Assembly: GCF_001945395.1 (NCBI RefSeq)
Contig: NZ_MSXV01000058.1
Span: 173,706 to 237,705, forward strand
Direction: 5' to 3'
Length of the DNA: 64,000 nucleotides
From: Pseudomonas sp. PA15(2017)
Lineage (GTDB): Bacteria > Pseudomonadota > Gammaproteobacteria > Pseudomonadales > Pseudomonadaceae
In this document: piece after piece, positions 34,829 to 42,708 of the stretch
How the letters are laid out: the number at the start of each line of letters is the position of its first letter
How positions within the stretch are numbered: position 1 is the stretch's first letter
Program-made: the position numbers and the translations under genes
The notes under the pieces: generated by a model
Seen by the model: the letters and a program-made list of their open reading frames with translations, nothing else
Databases searched by the model: none
Told to the model about the DNA's origin: nothing

Positions 34829-36142
34829 ATGAGCAAGATCAAGTTCAATCGAACGTACAAACAGCGAAATGCCATTTTCTTCGTGCGCATGGGTTGGTTG
34901 ATGACTGTCGTCGGTGCCGGCGGTTTTTTTCTATGGGCCAGCATTGCGCCATTGGATCAGGGTATTCCGGTGCAGGGTACGGTCGTGGTTTCGGGTAACC
35001 GTAAGGTGGTTCAAACCTTGAGCCCAGGTGTGGTCAGTCGAATTCTGGTGCGTGATGGCGAAGCGGTAAAACAGGGCCAGGCGTTGTTTCGCCTGGACCA
35101 GACGCAAAACCAAGCCAGCGTGCGATCGCTGCAAGCTCAGTACCGGCTCGCCTGGGCAAGCTTGGCACGTTGGCAAAGCGAACGTGACAACCAAGACACC
35201 CTTATATTTCCATCAACTTCAAACATTGAGCCGGACCCGGCGCTGGTACTGGTGATGGATGATCAGCGCCAGCTATTCAGCAGCCGCCGCGAGGCGTTCG
35301 CACGTGAACAGGCCTCCATTCGTGCCAACATCGATGGTGCAACCGCGCAGCTAAGTGGCCTAAGGCGCGCTCGGGTTGCTCTGACAGCTCAGGAGCAATC
35401 CTTGCGCGAGCAGATCAGCAGCCTGTCATCACTGGCTGACAACGGTTATATCCCACTCAACCGCCTAAGGGAGTTTCAGCGTCAGCTTTCTCAGGTCGAA
35501 AAGGACCTAGCGCAAACTATCGGCGAAAGCGGGCGCTTGGAACAGGGCATCATTGAATCGCGTCTCAAACTGGAGCAGTACCTAGAGGAATATCAGAAAG
35601 AAGTGCGTGGTCAGTTAGCCGAGGCGCAGTTACGCACACTGACGCTAGAGCAACAACTAACGTCGGCCAAGTTCGATTTGCAGCACAGTGAAATTGATGC
35701 ACCTGCCGACGGAATCGCATTGAATCTGCGAGTGCATACCGAAGGCGCCATTGTTCAAGCCGGCGAAACCTTATTGGAGATCGTGCCCCAAGGTACCCCC
35801 CTGGAAGTGGAGGGAAGGCTGCCGGTGAACTTGGTGGATAAGGTCGGCACCCACTTGCCGGTTGATATTCTATTCACCGCCTTCAATCAAAACCGCACGC
35901 CGCGTGTGCTAGGTGAGGTCAGTCTGATCTCCGCCGACCAAGTGCTCGACGAAAAGACAGGCGTTTCATACTACATGCTCCGCGCCAGTGTCAGTGAAGA
36001 GGCTCTGCAAAAACTCCATGGCTTGGTGATCAGGCCGGGGATGCCTGCAGAACTGTTTGTACGTACGGGGGAGCGGTCATTGCTCAATTACTTGTTCAAG
36101 CCGCTGCTGGATCGCGCCAGCTCAGCGCTGACGGAGGATTGA
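34829..36142 (+). CDS. Type I secretion membrane fusion protein (HlyD/PrtE family)
   Basis: A 437-residue periplasmic adaptor with one N-terminal transmembrane helix (MGWLMTVVGAGGFFLWASIA, about residues 22-42). A lipoyl half-motif (GTVVVSGNRKVVQTLSPGVV), a long coiled coil at residues about 95-280, and the closing lipoyl half (IDAPADGIALNLRVHTEGAI, VQAGETLLEIVP) come next. The C-terminal beta-barrel contains YYMLRASVSEEAL and GLVIRPGMPAELFVRTGERS, the family signature. The start is ATG 34829, behind GGGGAAAGG; a GTG at 34811 lacks such a site. The next gene starts 3 bases after its stop. Confidence 0.95.
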   Translation: MSKIKFNRTYKQRNAIFFVRMGWLMTVVGAGGFFLWASIAPLDQGIPVQGTVVVSGNRKVVQTLSPGVVSRILVRDGEAVKQGQALFRLDQTQNQASVRSLQAQYRLAWASLARWQSERDNQDTLIFPSTSNIEPDPALVLVMDDQRQLFSSRREAFAREQASIRANIDGATAQLSGLRRARVALTAQEQSLREQISSLSSLADNGYIPLNRLREFQRQLSQVEKDLAQTIGESGRLEQGIIESRLKLEQYLEEYQKEVRGQLAEAQLRTLTLEQQLTSAKFDLQHSEIDAPADGIALNLRVHTEGAIVQAGETLLEIVPQGTPLEVEGRLPVNLVDKVGTHLPVDILFTAFNQNRTPRVLGEVSLISADQVLDEKTGVSYYMLRASVSEEALQKLHGLVIRPGMPAELFVRTGERSLLNYLFKPLLDRASSALTED

Positions 36143-36144
36143 GT

Positions 36145-37485
36145 ATGAGACTTCTCTTTATCCTGCTGTGGCTGGTGTGCGGCAGCGCCAAAGCCGTCAT
36201 GGGGCCTTTCGATGTGTACGAACAGGCACTGCGCAACGACCCGGTGTTCCTGGGCGCCATCAAAGAGCACAAAGCCGGTCTTGAGAATCGTGCTATCGGC
36301 CGCGCGGGTCTGATGCCGAAGCTATCCTATAACTACAACAAGGGTTACAACGACTCCGAGGCGCGACTACCCGATGGACGCGGCGGCACCTACCGTGACG
36401 ACCGCAACTACAGCAGCTTCGGCTCTACCTTCAGCCTGCAACAGCCACTCTTTGACTATGAAGCGTATGCCAACTATCGCAAGGGGGTGGCCCAGGCGTT
36501 GTTCGCCGATCAAAGATTTCGCGAAAAAAGCCAGGCTCTATTGGTTCGCGTGCTGAGTTACTACACCCAGGCGCTGTTTGCGCAAGATCAGATCGACATG
36601 GCCAGAGTCAAGAAAAAGGCTTTCGAGCAGCACTTTCAGCAAAATAAGCATTTGCTCCAGCAAGGCGAGGGCACTCGCACCGATATTCTTGAAGCCGAAT
36701 CGCGCTACGAGCTCGCTATCGCGGAAGAAATCCAGGCCCTCGACGAGCAAGACGCCTCGCTGAGAGCGCTAGGCTCTTTGATTGGCGTGCAAAATATAAA
36801 CATCGAGGACTTGGCCCCACTTGACGACGACTTTTCCGCCCTGATCTTGACTCCCGCCAGCTATGACACTTGGCACAAGATGGCGGTCGAGAACAACCCG
36901 GTTCTGGCGTCGGAACGCCACGCCTTGGAAATAGCGCGGCATGAGGTGGAGCGCAACCGCTCCGGGCATCTGCCGAAAGTCACGGCCTACGCCACCTCAC
37001 GCAAACAGGAGTCGGAAAGCAGCAACACTTACAACCAACGCTACGATACCAACACTATCGGCATCGAAATCAGTTTGCCGCTGTATGCCGGTGGTGGTGT
37101 TTCAGCATCCACACGACAGGCAAGTTATGCCATGCAGCAGGCCGAGTACGAGCTTGAGGGCAAGACCCGCGAAATCCTGATCGAGCTGCGCCGTCAATTC
37201 AGTGCCTGCCTCTCCGGTGTGAGCAAGCTGCGCGCCTATCAAAAGGCGTTGGTAGCTGCTGAGGCGCTGGTACTCTCGACCCAGCAGAGCATTCTGGGTG
37301 GTGAGCGGGCCAATCTTGATGCGCTGAACGCCGAGCAGCAGCTTTACAGCACTCGCCGCGATCTGGCCCAGGCCCGCTACGACTACCTGATGGCCTGGAC
37401 CAAACTGCACTACCACTCAGGCAATCTTCAAGCTGCTGACTTAGCAAAGCTGGACGACGCTTTTTTCACGAGAAGTCCGCAATAG
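36145..37485 (+). CDS. TolC-family outer membrane channel of type I secretion (PrtF/AprF-like)
   Basis: A 446-residue protein with signal peptide MRLLFILLWLVCGSAKA and two TolC-like repeats of long helices plus barrel strands (FGSTFSLQQPLFDYEAYANY in the first, NTIGIEISLPLYAGGGVSAS in the second). The helix signature GEGTRTDILEAESRYELA is followed later by GERANLDALNAEQQLYSTRR. It would complete the tunnel for the exporter above. GGAGG (36133-36137) sets ATG 36145; a TTG two codons earlier is less likely. It is the last gene of the operon and ends 45 bases before the tRNA gene. Confidence 0.95.
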   Translation: MRLLFILLWLVCGSAKAVMGPFDVYEQALRNDPVFLGAIKEHKAGLENRAIGRAGLMPKLSYNYNKGYNDSEARLPDGRGGTYRDDRNYSSFGSTFSLQQPLFDYEAYANYRKGVAQALFADQRFREKSQALLVRVLSYYTQALFAQDQIDMARVKKKAFEQHFQQNKHLLQQGEGTRTDILEAESRYELAIAEEIQALDEQDASLRALGSLIGVQNINIEDLAPLDDDFSALILTPASYDTWHKMAVENNPVLASERHALEIARHEVERNRSGHLPKVTAYATSRKQESESSNTYNQRYDTNTIGIEISLPLYAGGGVSASTRQASYAMQQAEYELEGKTREILIELRRQFSACLSGVSKLRAYQKALVAAEALVLSTQQSILGGERANLDALNAEQQLYSTRRDLAQARYDYLMAWTKLHYHSGNLQAADLAKLDDAFFTRSPQ

Positions 37486-37530
37486 GTGCATAAGCGATCA
37501 ACACGGAATCGCGCAACTTATTGTTCTATA

Positions 37531-37606
37531 TGGTGCCGGAGACAGGAATCGAACCTGCGACCTTCGCGTTACGAGTGCGCTGCTCTACCGACTGAGCTAC
37601 ACCGGC
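37531..37606 (-). tRNA. tRNA-Thr (anticodon CGT)
   Basis: Read on the minus strand the gene starts GCCGGTGTAGCTCAGTCGGT, has the D-arm AGCTCAGTCGGTAGAGC, the anticodon loop CTCGTAA (anticodon CGT, threonine), the T-loop TTCGATT, and an encoded CCA. The sequence resembles bacterial thrW-type tRNA-Thr. The acceptor stem GCCGGTG / CTCCGGC contains one T-T mismatch, so the 3' half may have been replaced. The 3' end faces the secretion island. Confidence 0.93.
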
Positions 37607-37675
37607 GGGGCTCGCATTATTGGCAAGCGCCGCGTGCCGCTCAAGTGCTTTTCGCGGCGCCTGCCCGTCGTGCGG

Positions 37676-38515
37676 TTACTTCAGCAGTTCGATGCGCTCG
37701 TCATGGATGCGGATCAGGCCCTGCTTGTAGAGGCCGCCGATGGCCTTCTTGAAGTTGCCCTTGCTGACCCGGAACATCGCGCTGATGCGTTCCGGCGAGC
37801 TCTTGTCGCTCAGCTCCAGCATGCCGCCGCTGTCCCGCAGGCGCTGGAGAATCTGTTCGCCAAGGCTGTCAGCCACTTGCTGGCCGACCGGCTGCAAGCT
37901 GAGGCTGATCTTGCCGTCACTGCGCATGTCCTTGATGAAACCCGGCTGGCGGATACCGCCACGCATGAAACCGATCACCTCGTTCTTGTGGATCAGGCCC
38001 CAGTGCTTGCCATTGATGATCGCCTTGAACCCCATGTCTGTCGGCTCGACGACCAGCAGGTCGACTTCGTCGCCGCTTTGGTAGGTCGCCGGCACCTTGT
38101 CCAGATAGCGGTCCAGGCGCGCGGTGGCGGTGATACGGCGGCTGCGCTTGTCGACGAACACGTGCACCACGCAATAGTCGCCGATCTGCAGCGGACGCTT
38201 TTCTTCCGAATGGGGCAGCAGCAGGTCCTTGGGCAGGCCCCAGTCGAGAAACAGGCCGACGCGGTTGATGTCGACGACCTTGAGGCTGGCGAATTCGCCG
38301 ACCTGCACCTTGGGCTTGTCGGTGGTGGCGATCAGCTTGTCTTCGCTGTCCAGATAGACGAATACGTTGAGCCAGTCGTCCACCTCGCTGGGCGTGTCCT
38401 TGGGAATGTAGCGTTTGGGCAAGAGAATCTCGCCGTCCGCCCCGCCGTCCAGATACAGACCGAAGTCGGTGTGCTTGACGACCTGCAAGGAATTCATACG
38501 TCCGATAACAGCCAT
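37676..38515 (-). CDS. cvfB: CvfB-family S1-like RNA-binding protein
   Basis: A 279-residue protein with three S1-like OB-fold modules and a winged-helix end. Visible markers are the opening MNSLQVVKHTDFGLYLDGG, ILLPKRYIPKDTPSEVDDWL, LFLDWGLPKDLLLPHSEEKR, and the C-terminal FRVSKGNFKKAIGGLYKQGL. CvfB of Gram-positives (YitL-like) binds RNA and affects virulence gene expression; in pseudomonads the role is unknown. GTG/ATG choice: MAVIGRMNSL from 38515 follows GAGGGTAGGTACC, a usable ribosome site; MNSL (38497) is an alternative. Confidence 0.9.
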   Translation of the reverse strand: MAVIGRMNSLQVVKHTDFGLYLDGGADGEILLPKRYIPKDTPSEVDDWLNVFVYLDSEDKLIATTDKPKVQVGEFASLKVVDINRVGLFLDWGLPKDLLLPHSEEKRPLQIGDYCVVHVFVDKRSRRITATARLDRYLDKVPATYQSGDEVDLLVVEPTDMGFKAIINGKHWGLIHKNEVIGFMRGGIRQPGFIKDMRSDGKISLSLQPVGQQVADSLGEQILQRLRDSGGMLELSDKSSPERISAMFRVSKGNFKKAIGGLYKQGLIRIHDERIELLK

Positions 38516-38682
38516 GGTACCTACCCTCGTTTTCAGCCAGGCAGTGTACCCGACTCCTCGCTGGGAAGCCCGGACGTGCAGCAGCGAGTAGGCAGGTGAT
38601 CAGCCCATTGGTCATCGAATGAACAGCTGAGCGCCCAGCGGTGATACAATGGGCGGCCATCTTGATGACTCGAGTAGGCAAT

Positions 38683-38874
38683 ATGACCGTCATGCGCGTC
38701 AAAGCATCCCACAGCAAAGCCAAACCTGCCCCGGCAGTGGAAACCAGTGAATCGATCGACGCTCAGGTAGCGGCGTTCCTCAAGTCCGGCGGCAAGATCC
38801 AGGAGATCGCCAAGGGCGTCAGCGGCCAGACCAATGGTCCTGCCAGCCGCCATATCACTATTTCCAAGAAGTAA
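38683..38874 (+). CDS. Small SutA-like protein (63 aa)
   Basis: A 63-residue basic protein starting MTVMRVKASHSKAKPAPAVE and containing AQVAAFLKSGGKIQEIAKGV, then a polar tail ending RHITISKK. The FLxxGGKxQEI segment resembles the C-terminal part of SutA, the Pseudomonas RNA-polymerase-binding slow-growth regulator, but SutA's acidic N terminus is missing. The start is taken at ATG 38683; the upstream ATG at 38641 would add a poorly conserved-looking leader. It may be a SutA-like transcription factor or simply share a motif. Confidence 0.55.
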   Translation: MTVMRVKASHSKAKPAPAVETSESIDAQVAAFLKSGGKIQEIAKGVSGQTNGPASRHITISKK

Positions 38875-39115
38875 TTTCGTTTGTATCGACCTGCAGCGCC
38901 CGATACCGGGCGCCAGGTCGGCAGCCTCCCCGTCCCCTCGCCCGTCCGGGCAATGATTTGAACGACTTATTTCGCGTCTTCAGCGCTTGTCGCTGGCGAT
39001 GAGCACACGCATGTTTCAAAATGATGTCAGTCGCTTTTTCAGCACTCAACCTTCGCCCCAGCCGTGAAGGCACGCTGAAAACCATCGTCTGTCGATCATC
39101 GTTTAAGGAAGATAC

Positions 39116-41326
39116 GTGCGCGTTCTCAGCCCCTGGCTGCAGCGGCCGGCCAGTGTTCAATTGGTACTGGGTGTCCTGTTCATTGCATTGCCGCTGCTCA
39201 GCCGCTATACGCTGGGCTGGTCCCATCCGTTCGGTTACCTCTCCGACCTGGCCATTGGCAGCCTGCTGTTATGGCTAGCGCTGCGTAGTCGCCTGCTGTT
39301 GGGCATTCCGCTGGCATTGATCTGGGTGGTGCTCAACCAGGGTACCGTCGAGCTGGTCAGCGCCGTGGGCCGCATGCCCGAGCCGGCTGACCTGCATTAC
39401 CTGACCGACGCACAGTTTCTCAGCCATTCGACCCAGGGCGGTGGCCTCACTCACCCCTGGCTGGCAGGCGCTTCCATCGCCGCCGCCTTGGCGTTCCTCA
39501 TCCTGCTCGGCGCACGCCCGCAGGTGCGTAAACCATCGGCGGCCTGGCTGTTGGCCCCTCTGGCGCTGCTCACCGCCCACGCCGCCTTCCAGTACCGTAG
39601 CCCAAGCGAAGCCGACCAGTGGGTGCAGTTCAACCTGCCGCACAAATGGCTGGCTGAAGGCATCAGCGTCGCTCAGCTGGGCGTCGACGACTGGATGACC
39701 CGCGGCCAGCCCAACAGCCCACCGGACATCAGCGGCCTCACCCGCCTGGACATGGACGGCACGCCGCTGCTGGCCGAACCAGGCCGCGCCCGCAACGTGC
39801 TGATCATCACCCTGGAAGGCATCCCCGGTGCCTATCTCGACGCCAGCCGGCGGGCCATCGGCAGCAGTTACCAGGATGACCTGATGCCGCGCCTGAGCGC
39901 CTGGGCCGAGCGCGGCATGCTCACCAGCGACTACGTTCTGCATGCTCACCAGACCATTCGCGGGCTGTACGCCATGCTTTGTGGCGACTATGACAAACTG
40001 GCTTCGGGCACCCCCAAGGGCATCGAGCTGCTGGGCAATGCCGAGCGCGCCGCCCAGTGCCTGCCGGCGCAACTGCGCGACAACGGTTTCAGCACCCATT
40101 TCCTGCAGGGCGCCGGGCTGCGCTTCATGGCCAAGGACCAGATCATGCCGCGCATGGGCTTCGACAAGACCCTGGGCCGCGACTGGTTTCGTAATACGCC
40201 CTACCTCGACTTCGCCTGGGGCATGGACGACAAGGCCTACTTCGAAGGCGCGCTGAGCTACGTCGACGGCCTGCGCAAGCAGAAGGCGCCCTGGATGCTG
40301 ACCCTGCTCACCGTCGGCACCCACCAGCCCTACTCCGCGCCGGACGACTACCTGGCCCGTCACGCCAGCGCCAAGCAGGCAGCCATCGCCTACCTGGACG
40401 ACGCCATTGGCGATTTCCTCGACGCCCTGCAAGAACGCGGCGTGCTCGACGACACCCTGGTGGTGGTGACCTCGGACGAATCCCACGGCATCGAGAACGT
40501 GCGCCTGGCGTCGGCCTGGGGCTTCAACCTGATGCTGGCGCCTGAGCAGGCGCAACTGCCTTCGCTCAAGAACGGCGTCTACGGGCACATCGACCTGACC
40601 GCCTCGGTGCTCGACTACCTGGCCCTGCCGCTGCCGGCGAGCATCGCCGGGCGCTCGATGCTGCGCGATTACAGCCATGGCCGCCAGATCATTTCCTACA
40701 CCAACGGTTTGCTGCGCGAGCATGATGGCCGGGGCACGTTGACCGAGTGCAACTTCCAGCAAGTTTGCCGGCGCTATGCCAGCCCGGGATTCATCGCTGA
40801 ACAGGCCGAATACCTAGGCCGCGTCAGTGGCAAACCGGCGCGCCAGGTGAGCCTGCGCGCCGAATTGCTGGATCGTTCGCTCAGTGATGGCCAGGGCAAC
40901 CAGCTGCTGCAGTTCGCCAGCAACGAGCGTATTCGCCTGCGAGCCACACCGGGAGACGACTGGGCCGACAACTTGATCGGCGCCCAGTATCTGGAGCTGC
41001 CCAAGGGCACCCAGACCCGCGTGACCCTGAAGATCAACGCGCTGAAGATGAGCGAAGCTGGCGCCACGCTACGCCTGAAGACCAAGGAATTCGACCGTGA
41101 CGTGCTGATCAACGTCCCGGAGATACCACGACTGAAAAAAGGCCGGCCGGTGGAACTGAGCTTCACCTTCGACAACCTGGACACCCGTAAGGCGTTCTCC
41201 TTTCACCTGACGGGCGAAGGCAAGGGCTCCATCGAAATCGCCGATTTCAGCGTCGAGACACGCCCAATGGAGACCGAGATGCTGGCCGCCACCCTCGAAG
41301 GAGAGGCAGAAGAAACCACCCAATGA
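39116..41326 (+). CDS. LTA synthase-like sulfatase-fold membrane enzyme
   Basis: A 736-residue protein beginning at GTG 39116 with AAGGA six bases upstream. Four to five transmembrane helices at the N terminus (about residues 10-170) are followed by an alkaline-phosphatase/sulfatase fold domain: RNVLIITLEGIPGAYLD with the metal-binding Glu, HAHQTIRGLYAMLCGDY with the nucleophile Thr, and VVVTSDESHGIENVR near residue 455. It resembles LtaS and OpgB phosphoglycerol transferases, which move phosphoglycerol or phosphoethanolamine onto envelope glycans. The C-terminal 200 residues are an additional beta-rich periplasmic domain. The acceptor substrate is unknown. Confidence 0.85.
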   Translation: MRVLSPWLQRPASVQLVLGVLFIALPLLSRYTLGWSHPFGYLSDLAIGSLLLWLALRSRLLLGIPLALIWVVLNQGTVELVSAVGRMPEPADLHYLTDAQFLSHSTQGGGLTHPWLAGASIAAALAFLILLGARPQVRKPSAAWLLAPLALLTAHAAFQYRSPSEADQWVQFNLPHKWLAEGISVAQLGVDDWMTRGQPNSPPDISGLTRLDMDGTPLLAEPGRARNVLIITLEGIPGAYLDASRRAIGSSYQDDLMPRLSAWAERGMLTSDYVLHAHQTIRGLYAMLCGDYDKLASGTPKGIELLGNAERAAQCLPAQLRDNGFSTHFLQGAGLRFMAKDQIMPRMGFDKTLGRDWFRNTPYLDFAWGMDDKAYFEGALSYVDGLRKQKAPWMLTLLTVGTHQPYSAPDDYLARHASAKQAAIAYLDDAIGDFLDALQERGVLDDTLVVVTSDESHGIENVRLASAWGFNLMLAPEQAQLPSLKNGVYGHIDLTASVLDYLALPLPASIAGRSMLRDYSHGRQIISYTNGLLREHDGRGTLTECNFQQVCRRYASPGFIAEQAEYLGRVSGKPARQVSLRAELLDRSLSDGQGNQLLQFASNERIRLRATPGDDWADNLIGAQYLELPKGTQTRVTLKINALKMSEAGATLRLKTKEFDRDVLINVPEIPRLKKGRPVELSFTFDNLDTRKAFSFHLTGEGKGSIEIADFSVETRPMETEMLAATLEGEAEETTQ

Positions 41327-41335
41327 TGGGGCGGT

Positions 41336-42055
41336 TCAGTACATGGCGTAGCGGCGTTCGATTTCCCGGTATTCGCCGCTGGCGATGATGTCGGCCAGGC
41401 CCTGATCGAAGCGATCGCGCATCGACTGGTCACGCAGCCCCAGCTGATAGGGCGTGGGGGGGAACAACGGGTATTCGGTGATCGGCTGGCTGACGTCCAC
41501 CTGGCGGTAAACCTCGCGGTTGAAGTAGCGCAGGATTCGCCGTTCGGCGATCACCACCTCCACCCGGCCGCTGTACAGAAAGCGGTTGCGGGCGATTTGC
41601 TGGGCCTCCTCGTGATAACGCGGGTTGGCCTCGGCCATGCGCTGGAACTCCTCGCCCAGCAGCACCCGTGCGCGCTGGAAGGCGCGCACCGAATGCTTGC
41701 TCAGGTCAGCGATGCGCTCGATTCGATAATCGCGCGAAGTCAGGGCGACTGCCACGTTGTGGTAGCGAATGTAGGGCTGAGAGTAAAAGCTCGTCACACC
41801 GCCTTGCAGGCGCGTGGTGGCGATGCCATCGAGTTCACCACGGCTGAACGCTCGGTGCAGGCGCTCCATCGGCGCGTACGAAGGCACGACGGTGATGCCC
41901 GATGCACGGGCTGCAGCGACCACGATGTCGTACTCGATGCCGCGCTGCTCGCCTTCGAAGATATAGGGCGGCTTGTGCGTGCCAAAGCCGATCCTCAGCT
42001 CGTCGGCCGCGACGTTGGTCGCCAACAGCAGCAGTCCGATTGCCCACCATCTCAT
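41336..42055 (-). CDS. Periplasmic solute-binding protein, family 3
   Basis: A 239-residue protein with signal peptide MRWWAIGLLLLATNVAA and the SBP_bac_3 pattern: ELRIGFGTHKPPYIFEGEQR, GIEYDIVVAAARASGITVVP, LHRAFSRGELDGIATTRLQG, and the late segment YPLFPPTPYQLGLRD. It probably binds a polar amino acid or related solute. No permease or ATPase gene is next to it, so it may be an orphan or a sensor-like protein. Start ATG 42055 is preferred over 42100 because it begins the signal peptide. It is convergent with the LTA synthase-like gene, 9 bases apart. Confidence 0.85.
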   Translation of the reverse strand: MRWWAIGLLLLATNVAADELRIGFGTHKPPYIFEGEQRGIEYDIVVAAARASGITVVPSYAPMERLHRAFSRGELDGIATTRLQGGVTSFYSQPYIRYHNVAVALTSRDYRIERIADLSKHSVRAFQRARVLLGEEFQRMAEANPRYHEEAQQIARNRFLYSGRVEVVIAERRILRYFNREVYRQVDVSQPITEYPLFPPTPYQLGLRDQSMRDRFDQGLADIIASGEYREIERRYAMY

Positions 42056-42147
42056 TGCACGACCGCCCCCACCACGTCGACCTAACCGGTGCCCCGGCAA
42101 ACCAGGGCATCAGCGTACAGTTTACGCGGCCAGGGCACAGGTGGGTA

Positions 42148-42555
42148 TCAGACCAGCGTCGCCTTGGGCGCCAGCCCATCGAACACCTCGGGCGTCAGCG
42201 CTGCCAGGCCCTGGCCATCGAGTACCTCGCGCGGGTGTTGCTCACCCGGGAAGGTGCTGTCGATCATGCTCAGCAACTGCGCACCGCGCGGGGTGAGGAC
42301 GAAATTCTCGCCGTTGCCGCCCTCTTCTTCGGGGCGCGGCGCGATGAAACCGCCCTTGAGCAGCGTGGCTTCGTAATCGTCGGCCTGCGCCTTCAGTGAA
42401 TCGACGTTGTCGATCGGCTTGCCAGCCTGCTGCAAGGCGTCGGCCAATTCCTCGGCGCAGCGGCGCGGCACGAATGGCTGGCCCGCACCACTCTGCACTG
42501 CGTGCAGCATGCGCTCGACAAGATCCCAGTTGTGAGTGTGCTGATGAGTCGTCAT
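42148..42555 (-). CDS. Hypothetical protein, winged-helix-like (DUF2513-like)
   Basis: A 135-residue acidic protein beginning MTTHQHTHNWDLVERMLHAV. It contains YEATLLKGGFIAPRPEEEGG followed by FVLTPRGAQLLSMIDSTFPG, an arrangement like the DNA-binding winged helix of DUF2513 proteins (a LxxGxI strand followed by a LTxxGxxxL helix). The first ATG (42555) has GGAGACGAGGC upstream on the minus strand. The function is unknown; a transcription regulator is possible. Confidence 0.65.
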   Translation of the reverse strand: MTTHQHTHNWDLVERMLHAVQSGAGQPFVPRRCAEELADALQQAGKPIDNVDSLKAQADDYEATLLKGGFIAPRPEEEGGNGENFVLTPRGAQLLSMIDSTFPGEQHPREVLDGQGLAALTPEVFDGLAPKATLV

Positions 42556-42708
42556 AGCCTCGTCTCCCTTCTGTTCGGCGCCACGAGCGCCCGTGAAGGT
42601 GTGACGTCAGCGCCACGAACAAGGTTCGGGCTATCTGCCGAACGCGGCCTGAACCAAGGCCTGCGCCGCCAGTCTGAGGCGCATCTCCCTGTACAAAGGA
42701 TGTTCGCC

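Noticed and set aside
39275..40762. 495-residue minus-strand frame opposite the LTA synthase-like gene
   Set aside because: No ribosome site or domain; composition is typical of an antisense frame in GC-rich DNA.
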